Of a DNA stretch of 38,024 bases, positions 1 to 8,392 are shown piece after piece. This DNA is from Lachnospiraceae bacterium. GTDB taxonomy: Bacteria > Bacillota > Clostridia > Lachnospirales > Lachnospiraceae. Where the stretch lies: the NCBI GenBank assembly GCA_024693925.1, contig JAILKH010000115.1, forward strand, positions 1 through 38,024, written 5' to 3'. The notes beneath the pieces are model-generated. The model saw only the letters and a list, made by a program, of their open reading frames with translations. It made no database searches and was not told the DNA's origin. A program made the position numbers and the translations under genes. Positions within the stretch are counted from its first letter, which is position 1; each line of letters opens with the position of its first letter.

Positions 1-1
1 G

Positions 2-79
2 CTGCATCCTACAATTGCAGTAGATGAGTTTTCAAACGAATGCATGAGAAATATAGTCACCTATATCGGAATTGATTAA
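2..79 (+). pseudogene. C-terminal fragment of an unrecognised gene
   Basis: An open frame enters from the left edge and stops at a TAA at 77-79, giving about 25 residues that end in YIGID. I do not recognise the family. The same frame stays open past the stop and would read FAGEKLKQVVAEIQKY, so the stop could be a lesion in a longer decayed gene. The broken genes immediately downstream make decay plausible, but this could equally be the normal end of an intact gene that lies mostly outside the window. Confidence 0.35.
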
Positions 80-144
80 TTTGCGGGAGAAAAACTGAAA
101 CAAGTTGTTGCAGAAATTCAAAAGTATACCAGAGGTTTTCGTAC

Positions 145-294
145 ATGGATGAGAAGAGGACAAACATTAAACTTAAGTCTGTTGCAAAGCAGGATATTGA
201 GACAGTCTGGAGGATGCAGGTCGAAGCATTCTCTGAGCTTTTGGAAAAGTATCAGGATTATGATATCAGAGAGATGTCGGGGAGTATATGGTAG
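145..294 (+). pseudogene. GNAT acetyltransferase, N-terminal fragment only
   Basis: ATG at 145 opens a 49-codon frame ending in TAG at 292-294. Residues 12-40, including the segment VWRMQVEAFSELLEKYQDYD, read like the first helix region of a GNAT-family N-acetyltransferase. The acetyl-CoA binding core is missing. Similarity stops around base 260, and the sequence then becomes the next fragment in another frame. This looks like a gene truncated by a deletion or rearrangement. It should have no acetyltransferase activity. The family call rests on the short N-terminal motif only. Confidence 0.45.
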
Positions 295-681
295 GTGAAG
301 ACGTGGTATTGGCCATCAGAGTTCCTCGCGCAAATCGCTATCAGAAGCCTGTTTTTATAAATAGCGACGTATTTGGCTCTACTTTTCGTCGTAATCCTGA
401 AGGCGACTATAGTTGTACAAAACCCGAAGTAAAAGCCATGATCCGGGATGCATCTGAAGAAAGTCCGGACGAAAGGGTGTTCACCCGCAAACCGGATTTT
501 GACCAGGAAACAATTAAGTCTTACAGGAGCCGTTTTCTACCAGCCTTGGAGTGTAATTATCGAGAAATATCTTGACAAGATTATACTTGCTAACCCCGGA
601 ACGATCATAGCCGGGAAGTATCATTTCTATGTGTTCTGCATTCGGATCCAGGCATATGTCCTGTTATGGGTTTCAAAATAA
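264..681 (+). pseudogene. Decayed AlbA-type ATP-binding/transcriptional regulator gene
   Basis: Two pieces of one family lie in different frames. The first piece (about 264-540, with an internal ATG at 288) carries VLAIRVPRANRYQKPVFIN, a YRRN-like FRRNPEGDYSCT stretch and IKSYRSRF. These are typical of the AlbA_2 putative DNA-binding domain proteins often annotated as ATP-binding proteins. The second piece (about 562-622, one frame over) reads YLDKIILANPGTIIAGKY, resembling the downstream strand of the same family where KIVLSNPG is common. Roughly two hundred residues that normally separate them are absent, and a frameshift joins them. I read this as an internal deletion plus frame loss. No complete product is possible. 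The sequence after about 622 has no recognisable match. Confidence 0.55.
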
Positions 682-815
682 TCGTCAAGGTATATGAGGA
701 GCCCGAGATACAGAATCTTAATATGGTATTTTTTAAAATATCGATATTATATTTGCATATTTTGAAAGAATCAATTTAATGAAAAAATTCCGGTCTTAAA
801 ATTCGCGTAGTATTT

Positions 816-846
816 TTGACAAAATATGAGAATAATAAAATATATA
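816..846 (+). promoter_or_regulatory. Possible upstream sigma-A promoter
   Basis: A perfect TTGACA lies at 816-821 and a TATATA at 841-846, with a 19-base spacer. The spacer is longer than ideal. The site is in the AT-rich gap 682-1046, which carries no gene. It would serve the adhesin at 1047, but the site at 921-950 is the better candidate. Confidence 0.3.
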
Positions 847-920
847 CTGTCACAAATAATAAATGAAGTATATTAAGGAAAAAATTAATTAAATTTAATT
901 AAAAATATTCCATTTAGGTA

Positions 921-950
921 TTTACTTTTCTTAAAGAATAGTATTATAAT
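921..950 (+). promoter_or_regulatory. Sigma-A promoter of the adhesin gene
   Basis: TTTACT at 921-926 and a perfect TATAAT at 945-950 are separated by 18 bases. The predicted start of transcription near 957 leaves a leader of about 90 bases before the ATG at 1047. Apart from this and the site at 816-846, I see nothing in the AT-rich gap from 682 to 1046. Confidence 0.55.
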
Positions 951-1046
951 GTGATTGCATTCAATAAATAAATAATACTTAATTTTAAACCGATATCACA
1001 AATGTATTTTAAAGTGACATGCGGAAAAAGAAAAGGAGAGATAGGG

Positions 1047-4001
1047 ATGAAAAGAGGAAAAGTATTAAAATCAGTAGCCGCAGTTTTGGCATCGGTTTCT
1101 ATGCTGGCCGGCAGCTCTACGCAGGCATTGGCTTGTCCGATAGTCAACGCTTGGGGATGTGGTTACAACTATGGAAGTATTTGTGTAACAGGAGACACTC
1201 AGGGTTGCGGGAGTGAAACATCAGGTGATGTGATAGTAACCGAAACCGAAACAGAGATCATTGAAGATGAAGAGATTATTGAAGGCGAGGGCATCGTTGA
1301 AGGTGAAGAGATCGTTGAAGGCGAGGAAATAGTTTCCGAAGATGAAATAATAGACGAGTCAGTTGTTGAAAATGAAGATGAGATCCTTGGGGATGATGAA
1401 GAAGTAATAGAGGAAGAAGCAGAAGAGACAGAAGATATTGCAGAAGATGACAAAGTAAATACTTATCTTGAAGATGGTGGAATGTATTCTGTAGGATATA
1501 TTCTTAACAACTTCAATTTGTTTGTAAAACATGAGATCAAAGATACAAATCATACAATGGGACCTATCGCTGTAGGCGGAGATGCAGAGATCACCTGGTG
1601 GGGACTTAGAGGAGTTAAATTTGATGCCAACAGTTATGTAAAGGGAGTGTTAACTCAGAATGACTGGTATGCTTCCGTTGGTGGTAAAGATTTATATCTT
1701 GGTAATGTAAATAAAGGCAGATATGAGTGGAGAACCTGCAGCTACGACGATGATGATAACGGTGGTTGCTTCGTAGATACAACTACAGGGTACGGTATTC
1801 ATAATACAAAGAATATTTTCTACTCTGATAATTACATTGATTTTGATGAAGCTTTCAATACAATAACAAGTGAAGTTAACGTATTGGATGTTGATTATGT
1901 TATTGACAGAGAACTCTCAACAGATAATTACAGTATTAATTCGGTTAATGGTACGGTAACCCTTAATATCAGATCCGGCAGCACCTACAGCATTGATTCA
2001 TTGGATGGTATAGCAAGAATCAATATATACGGAGCAGATATCCAGTCAGCGGTTGATACCATCCTTATGGTACAGAGCTCTTCGGATGTAAGTATGTTCC
2101 CGGATGTTAAGGTTAACGGAAGTATTCAGGAATCATCAGAATATGGTAAGAATTCAAGTATAGTATTTATACTTCCCAATACAGAAAACATTACAATGCG
2201 TGCATCACACGCTCACTTCGGACATATTATTGCACCTAATGCATTTGTAAACTTCCCCGGTGGTGGTGATTACAACGGATGTATAATATGTAAGGATTTC
2301 CAGAGTGAAAGACAGGAAGGTCATATGTGGCCTTACAACGGTAAGAAATTTGAAGGTGCAGCTACAGGCTTTAAACTTACTAAGACAGTGAACGATAAAA
2401 CACCTGAAGAAAATGAAGTATTTGAATTTACACTTGATGAAGCTGTAAATAATGAATGGGTAAATGTTCAGACAGTAAATAATAATGGTTCGGAAGCTGC
2501 TTTTGATACAATTGCATATGGTATGGCAGATGACGGAAAGCATTATTACAGAGTAAGTGAAACAGGCAATGTTGACGGATATGAAATGGATGACACAGTA
2601 TATCTTGTAGAAGTCAATATTGAAAACGTAGATAATGGTTATGCAATAAATCAGAACAAGACAGAGAGATATTTTAAGGTAGATAAAGATTTAGATGCTT
2701 CTATGTGTGAGGCGGTTTGTTCAGAAGAAAATCTTGTTGATGCGATCAGTTTTAATAATAAGAAGGAATCAGGAACTATCAAGCTTTCAAAGAAGGTTAA
2801 TGTAAAAGATGATGCAAAGACTTCTTACGATTTTACGGTAAAGAATTCAAACGGTGAATATTATAATGAAGAACTTGCTGATTTTACAGCAGATTACAGC
2901 GTAGTTAAGGTCGATGTAAACAGCGAGAAAGTATTATCTGATATCGCGTATGGTACATATACAATAGAAGAAGTTGATGTAACTGATGCTTATGGTAACG
3001 ACTATGAAGTTGTTTATAACTATAACGGAGACAAGAAGGTTTGTGAGGCAGGTACAGAAGACAGAAGTCTGGAAGTTGTAGTCGACGGAGAAGAAGAAGT
3101 TAAAGTCACAAACAACGTATATCCTGAGATTAAGGTTGTAAAGAATTATTGTGATAAAGATGGTAATGCAATAAATGATGGTTCAACTTTCTATGTAGTT
3201 CTTTCAACAACAACAGGTTATTGCTGGTGGACAAAGACTGTATATTATGATCTTGAAGGTAATACATATTGCGGAAAGAAGGTTATTCCCATTAAAGCCG
3301 GTGAGACACTGACCTTTAAGAATCTTGATGCAGGAAGATCATACACAGTAACTGAAACAGATAAGTGCGGTAATGTTCAGTGTTCTACAACAGAGTTTGA
3401 TGTTGTTAAAGGTACAGAAACAGTTTGCTTATCAGATAAGTCTGCTAAAGACTTGATCAAGACAGTAGAAATAAAGAATGTTGCTAAGAAAGTATCCGGT
3501 AGGATCAACATCTTAAAGAAGGATTACAGATACGGTTCATACGTAGACGGAGCTAAGTTTGTTCTTAAGAATGCAGATGATTGCTCGGTAATATATGTTA
3601 CAGGACAGGCAGGTGCATATACATATTCTTCAACTTGTACAGGAATTAAGGAACTTGAAACAAGCTGCGGAGCTCTTTATGTAGACGGTTTACCTTGCGG
3701 TAATTACAAAATTGTAGAAGCTTCAGCTCCTTGCGGATATGAAAAGTGCTGTGAAGTTATCAGATTCTCGGTAACTAAGTCAGGAATTGTAAATTATACA
3801 AAATCTGTATGTGGTTCACTTATTAATTCATCGGTTAAATGCGGTTCTTTCGAAGGAACATATACTGTATATAATAAGCAGAAAACTTCATGCTGCATTT
3901 TCGATAAGAAATATAGCTGCTGCTGGTCTTATAAATGGAATTTCTGCTGCAATACATATGTTAAATGTTATACACCCTGCTTCAGCTTTTGTGGTTGGTA
4001 A
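1047..4001 (+). CDS. Secreted choice-of-anchor-A/CnaB adhesin with Cys-rich tail
   Basis: A large exported surface protein of 984 residues, probably a stalked adhesin. The ATG at 1047 is chosen over one at 1002 because AAGGAGAG lies 6-7 bases upstream and a clean signal peptide follows (MKRGK, hydrophobic core, cleavage after ALA near residue 29). Residues 60-140 are an acidic Glu/Ile/Val linker. Residues about 149-436 match the choice-of-anchor A domain, with an early FNLFVKH and the late pattern GHIIAPNAFVNFPGG...NGCIICKDF. Four CnaB/pilin-like domains follow (about 440-570, 575-690, 690-815, 820-945). Each has a Lys near its start (such as IKLSKKV) and a late Glu in a Y-x-x-x-E setting (YYRVSE, YTIEE, YTVTE, YKIVE), as expected for internal isopeptide bonds. 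No LPXTG motif or C-terminal membrane segment exists. The last 39 residues contain nine Cys and many aromatics. About 35 Cys occur in total. An AxA site directly before Cys leaves a lipoprotein N-terminus possible but atypical. Confidence 0.8.
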   Translation: MKRGKVLKSVAAVLASVSMLAGSSTQALACPIVNAWGCGYNYGSICVTGDTQGCGSETSGDVIVTETETEIIEDEEIIEGEGIVEGEEIVEGEEIVSEDEIIDESVVENEDEILGDDEEVIEEEAEETEDIAEDDKVNTYLEDGGMYSVGYILNNFNLFVKHEIKDTNHTMGPIAVGGDAEITWWGLRGVKFDANSYVKGVLTQNDWYASVGGKDLYLGNVNKGRYEWRTCSYDDDDNGGCFVDTTTGYGIHNTKNIFYSDNYIDFDEAFNTITSEVNVLDVDYVIDRELSTDNYSINSVNGTVTLNIRSGSTYSIDSLDGIARINIYGADIQSAVDTILMVQSSSDVSMFPDVKVNGSIQESSEYGKNSSIVFILPNTENITMRASHAHFGHIIAPNAFVNFPGGGDYNGCIICKDFQSERQEGHMWPYNGKKFEGAATGFKLTKTVNDKTPEENEVFEFTLDEAVNNEWVNVQTVNNNGSEAAFDTIAYGMADDGKHYYRVSETGNVDGYEMDDTVYLVEVNIENVDNGYAINQNKTERYFKVDKDLDASMCEAVCSEENLVDAISFNNKKESGTIKLSKKVNVKDDAKTSYDFTVKNSNGEYYNEELADFTADYSVVKVDVNSEKVLSDIAYGTYTIEEVDVTDAYGNDYEVVYNYNGDKKVCEAGTEDRSLEVVVDGEEEVKVTNNVYPEIKVVKNYCDKDGNAINDGSTFYVVLSTTTGYCWWTKTVYYDLEGNTYCGKKVIPIKAGETLTFKNLDAGRSYTVTETDKCGNVQCSTTEFDVVKGTETVCLSDKSAKDLIKTVEIKNVAKKVSGRINILKKDYRYGSYVDGAKFVLKNADDCSVIYVTGQAGAYTYSSTCTGIKELETSCGALYVDGLPCGNYKIVEASAPCGYEKCCEVIRFSVTKSGIVNYTKSVCGSLINSSVKCGSFEGTYTVYNKQKTSCCIFDKKYSCCWSYKWNFCCNTYVKCYTPCFSFCGW

Positions 4002-4023
4002 ATAAGACAAACAAATAGAATTT

Positions 4024-4056
4024 AAAAAGAGGACATCTCGATGTCCTCTTTTTCTT
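4024..4056 (+). terminator. Rho-independent terminator after the adhesin gene
   Basis: A 12-base-pair stem (arms 4025-4036 and 4041-4052) with a CTCG loop is preceded by an A-run and followed by T-rich sequence. It starts about 23 bases after the adhesin stop codon. Confidence 0.9.
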
Positions 4057-4082
4057 GCTCTTTATAATAGTTATGCTAAAAT
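4055..4082 (+). promoter_or_regulatory. Candidate promoter of the histidine kinase gene
   Basis: TTGCTC at 4055-4060 and TAAAAT at 4077-4082 are 16 bases apart. The -10 is preceded by TGC, an extended -10 signature, which may compensate for the weak -35. It overlaps the T-run of the preceding terminator. Confidence 0.35.
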
Positions 4083-4149
4083 AATATAGGTTATATTTGA
4101 ATCTACGATTGTATATAAAGGAAAATGATCAGGTGACTAAGGAGCTGAA

Positions 4150-6375
4150 ATGATAAGATACGAATTATCGGCGTTGGTATCGTTTATTCTTTTTTTTATG
4201 GGTACAGTTGCACTGTTGATGGGGTATAGTACGTATGGTGGTAACAAATCCTCAAAATCAGGAAAAAGGATGTTTGTTGCCTGTATAAGTATTTTTGTAT
4301 GGGATTTTGGCTATGGATGGATGGGCTTATGTTATAACAGTGATTTCGCATATATCCCTCGTGCCATGGCTCTTTTGTCGATAATTTCATACATGTGTGC
4401 GGTACTTACATATTTGGCATATTTGTCGGGTTTTTCTAAATCAATTACTAACACTGTTTGTACAGTGAGTTCACTTCTGTATTTCATTGCATGGTGGTTT
4501 ATTATACAAAAAGATGCTGTGACTTTTAAGATTACTCCCTGGGGATATTGGTATGTCAGCAAATCATCACCTGCAAGATACCTTCAATTTTTATCAATAA
4601 TCATTTCTCTTATATTGTTTTATGTTATTCTTTCGTGGTGGAATAGGAATTTAGAATATAAAAGAGAAAAACATTTGATAAAACGTTTTAGCTGGTTTGG
4701 CCCGATTCTGATTTTGGGCTTGTTGCTTGATACACTGATTCCCACATTTTTTGGCACAGCCGCAGTTCCCGGAAGTGCAATAGCCGCGTTTGCTTCTGCT
4801 ATGCTTTTGTTTTTTATATCAAGACGTTATATGACTTTTGGTATTTCTACAAGAAATGTATCTGAATATGTATTCAGAGAGGTCAATGTGCCGGTTCTGA
4901 TTCTTGATCCTAAAGGGAAAATAGAACTTTATAATGAAATAGCCGAGAGTACTTTTGCAAGGATGGGAAGTTTAAAGGGTAGAATGCTTGAAGAAATAGT
5001 GGAACCGGTAAGTGATCTTAAACATGTGTCTGAAGAATATAAATCCAGATTGTTGGCTATCAAGGGAAGGGAATCTTATTGCAGGCTGATCAGGTCTATA
5101 ATATATGATGATTTTAATGAAGTAAGGTGTGAAATTATATTCTTGCCGGATATAACAGATGCCATATTATCTATGCAGATAGCGGATGAAAGCAGCAGGA
5201 TCGCAGAAAATGCAAATAAAGCAAAAAGTAATTTTCTTGCCAATATGAGTCATGAAATAAGAACGCCTATGAATGCTATTATCGGTATGAGCGATATTAT
5301 ATTAAGAGACGGAGATGTGAATGAAGAAGTCAGAGGTCAGCTTAATGTGATAAAATCTGCCGGTAACGGATTGATGGAGATCATTAATGATATTTTGGAT
5401 ATATCCAAGATTGAATCCGGTAAATATGAGATTATAGACGATGAGTATGATATAGCCGAGCTCATAGCTGAGGTAAGCGTGCTTATACGTACAAGATTGC
5501 AGGGTACAGGTATAGATTTCAATATAAAGGTAAGCCCGGATATACCTAGAAAAATAATAGGAGATAAGCCTCGAGTTAGACAGATACTGGTTAATCTTCT
5601 TGGTAATGCCGTAAAATTTACTCAAAAAGGAAAGATCGAGTTTATATGCAATTGTAAACGGTTAAGTGATGATTATTTATTTTTCTTTGATGTAAAAGAT
5701 ACAGGAATCGGAATACGAGAGGAAGATATTAATAGTATTTTTGGAGTATTTAATCAGGTTGATACGCGCAAAAATAGGAATATTCAAGGTACGGGGCTGG
5801 GGCTCGCCATCAGTAAAAACCTGGCCATGATGATGAATGGTAATATAACGGTCGAAAGTGAATATGGTAAGGGGTCCACTTTTTACGTAACTATACACCA
5901 GAGAATAGTAAATAATGAAACTATCGGAGAGGAAGTTGCCGATAAACTTGAGAAATTTAAATTACTATCGATTGACGAAGATAATGAAGAGAAGTATCCT
6001 GATTATAAAAATAAAAATGTGCTGGTAGTGGATGATAATATAGTAAATCTTCATGTAACCAGGGGGTTGTTGGGATATTATTATATGTCGATCGATCTTG
6101 CCGAAAATGGTAATAAAGCTATTGAAATGGTTAAAAACAAAGATTATGATCTTATTTTCATGGATCATATGATGCCTGAAATGGATGGAGTTGATACTAC
6201 GCGGATAATAAAGACAATGGAAGATGGTAAGTATAAGAATATACCTATTATTGCGTTAACCGCAGATGCTGTGAAGGGTACTAAAGAAATGCTGATCAAA
6301 GCCGGAATGCAGGATTATCTGGCTAAGCCCATAAATAAAAATGAATTAAGGCAGGTGCTTTCCAAATGGTTGTAA
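4150..6375 (+). CDS. Membrane hybrid histidine kinase with receiver domain
   Basis: A 741-residue sensor that autophosphorylates on His and passes phosphate to its own receiver Asp. AAGGAG lies 7 bases before the ATG. Residues 1-230 hold about seven hydrophobic segments, resembling the 7TM sensor region of some histidine kinases. A PAS-like segment follows (about 245-330, VPVLILDPKGKIELYNE). The HisKA domain has the H-box NMSHEIRTPMNAIIG with the phosphoacceptor at His368. The ATPase domain shows the N-box (NLLGNAVKF), DTGIGI and GTGLGLAIS. The receiver starts near residue 625 (NVLVVDDN), has the acceptor Asp672 in FMDHMMPEMDG and the conserved Lys in LAKPI. All catalytic motifs look intact. 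No separate response regulator or HPt gene is adjacent, so it is an orphan and its output partner must be elsewhere. The signal it senses cannot be told from sequence. Confidence 0.93.
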   Translation: MIRYELSALVSFILFFMGTVALLMGYSTYGGNKSSKSGKRMFVACISIFVWDFGYGWMGLCYNSDFAYIPRAMALLSIISYMCAVLTYLAYLSGFSKSITNTVCTVSSLLYFIAWWFIIQKDAVTFKITPWGYWYVSKSSPARYLQFLSIIISLILFYVILSWWNRNLEYKREKHLIKRFSWFGPILILGLLLDTLIPTFFGTAAVPGSAIAAFASAMLLFFISRRYMTFGISTRNVSEYVFREVNVPVLILDPKGKIELYNEIAESTFARMGSLKGRMLEEIVEPVSDLKHVSEEYKSRLLAIKGRESYCRLIRSIIYDDFNEVRCEIIFLPDITDAILSMQIADESSRIAENANKAKSNFLANMSHEIRTPMNAIIGMSDIILRDGDVNEEVRGQLNVIKSAGNGLMEIINDILDISKIESGKYEIIDDEYDIAELIAEVSVLIRTRLQGTGIDFNIKVSPDIPRKIIGDKPRVRQILVNLLGNAVKFTQKGKIEFICNCKRLSDDYLFFFDVKDTGIGIREEDINSIFGVFNQVDTRKNRNIQGTGLGLAISKNLAMMMNGNITVESEYGKGSTFYVTIHQRIVNNETIGEEVADKLEKFKLLSIDEDNEEKYPDYKNKNVLVVDDNIVNLHVTRGLLGYYYMSIDLAENGNKAIEMVKNKDYDLIFMDHMMPEMDGVDTTRIIKTMEDGKYKNIPIIALTADAVKGTKEMLIKAGMQDYLAKPINKNELRQVLSKWL

Positions 6376-6421
6376 AAGAGTTAAATATACGATCATAGAA
6401 ATGTTTTCCATAATACGGGTA

Positions 6422-6465
6422 AAAAGAAAAAGCATCACTTAACAGCCTTCTGTTAAAATGATGCT
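6422..6465 (-). terminator. Terminator of tRNA-Lys
   Basis: Read on the minus strand, a long imperfect stem (AGCATCA...TGATGCT with the inner pair TTAACAG/CTGTTAA and an AAGG loop) begins just after the tRNA and ends in a T-rich run at 6431-6421. On the plus strand no T-run follows the hairpin, so it acts for the tRNA and not for the kinase gene. Confidence 0.85.
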
Positions 6466-6469
6466 ATAC

Positions 6470-6542
6470 TGCGCGATCAGGGGCTCGAACCCTGGACACC
6501 CTGATTAAGAGTCAGGTGCTCTACCAACTGAGCTAATCGCGC
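6470..6542 (-). tRNA. tRNA-Lys, anticodon CTT
   Basis: The minus strand folds into a full cloverleaf: acceptor GCGCGAT/ATCGCGC, D arm with AGTTGGTA, anticodon stem CCTGA/TCAGG with loop CTCTTAA, a five-base variable loop, and T arm CAGGG/CCCTG with loop TTCGAGC. The loop gives anticodon CTT, reading Lys AAG codons. The discriminator base is A, as usual for tRNA-Lys. CCA is not encoded (GTA follows), so it must be added enzymatically. It is a single tRNA gene with its own promoter and terminator, opposite to its neighbours. Confidence 0.97.
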
Positions 6543-6563
6543 ATAATCCGCGACACAACTGTG

Positions 6564-6592
6564 ATTATATTACAAGAATTATTAATTTGCAA
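6564..6592 (-). promoter_or_regulatory. Promoter of tRNA-Lys
   Basis: On the minus strand, TTGCAA (6592-6587) and a perfect TATAAT (6569-6564) are separated by exactly 17 bases. The -10 ends 21 bases before the mature tRNA 5' end. Confidence 0.8.
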
Positions 6593-6627
6593 TAGTTTTT
6601 TTGAAAAAAATAGGGTGGAATAAAAAA

Positions 6628-7404
6628 ATGATATATGAAACGCATGCACATTATGATGATAAAGCTTTTGAGAGTGACAGGGACAGTCTTTTAAAGCTTT
6701 TAAAAAAAGAAAATATAAATCCTGTTATTAATATCAGTTCATCTATGGAAAGTATTATAAGAACACTGGAGTTATGTGAAAAATATGACCATGTATATGC
6801 GGCTGTCGGGATCCATCCGAGTGATTGCGAGAATCTTAGAGAAGAGGATATTAAGTGGATTGAAGAGAAATGTAAGAATCCTAAGGTCGTAGCTATCGGG
6901 GAAATAGGTCTTGATTATCATTATGATGAACCATCTAAAGACATTCAAAAAAAATGGTTCATAGCTCAGCTTAAATTAGCATTAAAGATCGGATTGCCGA
7001 TATCGGTACATAGCAGAGATGCAGCCAATGATACTTTTAATATACTGAACGATCCTGAATTTGACTCCCTAAAAGGGGTAATACATTGCTTTTCTTATTC
7101 GGCAGAAATGGCAAAAAAATATGTAAATAAGGGATATTTTATAGGTGTAGGCGGAGTGGTGACTTTTAAAAACGGACGCAAATTACATGAAACCGTAAAA
7201 GAGATACCTATTGAGAAAATAGTGATAGAAACAGATTCGCCTTATCTTGCACCGGTTCCGTACAGAGGTCATCGTAATTCATCGGTGTATTTAACTTATA
7301 TAATTGAGCAGATAGCTCGGATAAAGCAGCTTTCATATGATGAGGTTGAAAGAATTACTTATGAAAACGGATTTAAATTATATGGGGTAAGAGCTGATGG
7401 GTAA
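6628..7404 (+). CDS. tatD: TatD family metal-dependent deoxyribonuclease
   Basis: A 258-residue TIM-barrel hydrolase of the TatD family, cytoplasmic, with 3'-5' exonuclease activity on DNA in studied members. The ATG at 6628 is preferred to an in-frame TTG at 6601 because AGGGTGG lies about 9 bases upstream and the protein then begins at the normal place, MIYETHAHYDD. The metal-binding HxH is His6/His8. The other family motifs are present: GEIGLDYH, SVHSRDA, HCFS and the late ETDSPYLAP. Length is normal. The end overlaps the start of rsmA by 8 bases, so the two are translationally coupled. In many Firmicutes rnmV lies between tatD and rsmA; it is absent here. Confidence 0.95.
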   Translation: MIYETHAHYDDKAFESDRDSLLKLLKKENINPVINISSSMESIIRTLELCEKYDHVYAAVGIHPSDCENLREEDIKWIEEKCKNPKVVAIGEIGLDYHYDEPSKDIQKKWFIAQLKLALKIGLPISVHSRDAANDTFNILNDPEFDSLKGVIHCFSYSAEMAKKYVNKGYFIGVGGVVTFKNGRKLHETVKEIPIEKIVIETDSPYLAPVPYRGHRNSSVYLTYIIEQIARIKQLSYDEVERITYENGFKLYGVRADG

Positions 7405-8278
7405 CTTGATCAATGCCGGAAATACAATAGAGATCATAAAGAAGTATAATTTTACATTTCAGAAAAGATATGGGCAGAATTTTCTTATAGATAATCATGT
7501 GTTGGAAAAAATCTGTAATGCGGCAGATATTTCCGGGGAAGATCACGTGATCGAAATAGGACCGGGGATCGGTACAATGACTCAGAATTTGTGTGAACGT
7601 GCCAAAAAAGTAACAGCTATAGAGATAGATAAAGAATTGATTCCTATATTGAAGGAAACTTTAGCAGAGTATGATAATGTTGAAATAATAAATGAAGATG
7701 TTTTAAAACTGGATCTGAAAAAGCTTATAAAGGATAAAGCACAGGGGATGAAAACAAAGGTTGTGGCAAATCTGCCGTATTATATTACCACTCCCATAGT
7801 TATGTATTTGCTTGAGGAACGTATTTCGTTAAGTAATATAACGATAATGATACAGAAGGAGGTTGCGGATAGAATGCAGGCAACTCCGGGAGGGAAGGAA
7901 TATGGGGCATTAAGTCTTGCCGTCAACTATTATTCTTCTCCAAAAGTGGTTTCAAATGTTCCTCCCAATTGCTTTATTCCAAGACCTAAGGTTGCGTCCT
8001 CGGTAATATGTTTGTCGGTTTATGATGAGCCTAAAGTTAAAGTTAATGATGAAAGAATGATGTTTAAACTTATACGGGCTTCTTTTAATCAGAGACGAAA
8101 AACACTTGTAAACAGTTTGATCAATGCTTCGGATATAAATTATAAAAAAGATGATATTATACGTGCTTTAAAGGAAATGGAACTTAATGAAACTATACGA
8201 GGGGAGGCGTTAAGTGTAGAACAATTTGCTGTTTTGACGAATATTCTTTTAGATAGAACAGATTTTGACAAGTCATAA
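7397..8278 (+). CDS. rsmA: 16S rRNA dimethyladenosine transferase RsmA (KsgA)
   Basis: This 293-residue enzyme would dimethylate the two adjacent adenines in the 3'-terminal helix of 16S rRNA (A1518/A1519 in E. coli numbering), using S-adenosylmethionine during small-subunit maturation. Visible motifs are the family N-terminus FQKRYGQNFLID, the SAM-binding VIEIGPGIGTMT, the acidic EIDKEL after the second strand, and the catalytic NLPYYITTP. The C-terminal part has the usual FNQRRKTLVNSL. Length and motif order are normal. It starts inside the end of tatD. A 114-base gap separates it from the next gene, and I see no clear terminator in that gap. Confidence 0.97.
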   Translation: MGNLINAGNTIEIIKKYNFTFQKRYGQNFLIDNHVLEKICNAADISGEDHVIEIGPGIGTMTQNLCERAKKVTAIEIDKELIPILKETLAEYDNVEIINEDVLKLDLKKLIKDKAQGMKTKVVANLPYYITTPIVMYLLEERISLSNITIMIQKEVADRMQATPGGKEYGALSLAVNYYSSPKVVSNVPPNCFIPRPKVASSVICLSVYDEPKVKVNDERMMFKLIRASFNQRRKTLVNSLINASDINYKKDDIIRALKEMELNETIRGEALSVEQFAVLTNILLDRTDFDKS

Positions 8279-8392
8279 TGCCTATGATAAACTTAACCTT
8301 GTATGTTTTATTATAGGGGTAAAATTTGTATCGGGAAAAAATAACGTTTTAATTGTTAAATTAATCAGTTTATTTACGTTGGGAGAGATACA

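Noticed and set aside
448-681. A 77-residue open frame as a real small gene
   Set aside because: Only its middle (about 562-622) resembles a protein family, and that is a displaced piece of the decayed ATP-binding protein. The frame starts inside the other fragment by chance.
1002-1046. Upstream ATG as the start of the adhesin
   Set aside because: It has no ribosome binding site and would put a charged stretch before the signal peptide. The ATG at 1047 has a good site and a clean signal peptide.
1199-1453. Minus-strand Ser-rich frame opposite the acidic linker
   Set aside because: It is a complement of GAA/GAT-rich codons in the adhesin and has no start signals.
6422-6465. Hairpin as terminator of the histidine kinase gene
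   Set aside because: On the plus strand it is followed by ATACTG, not a T-run. The T-run exists only on the minus strand, after the tRNA.
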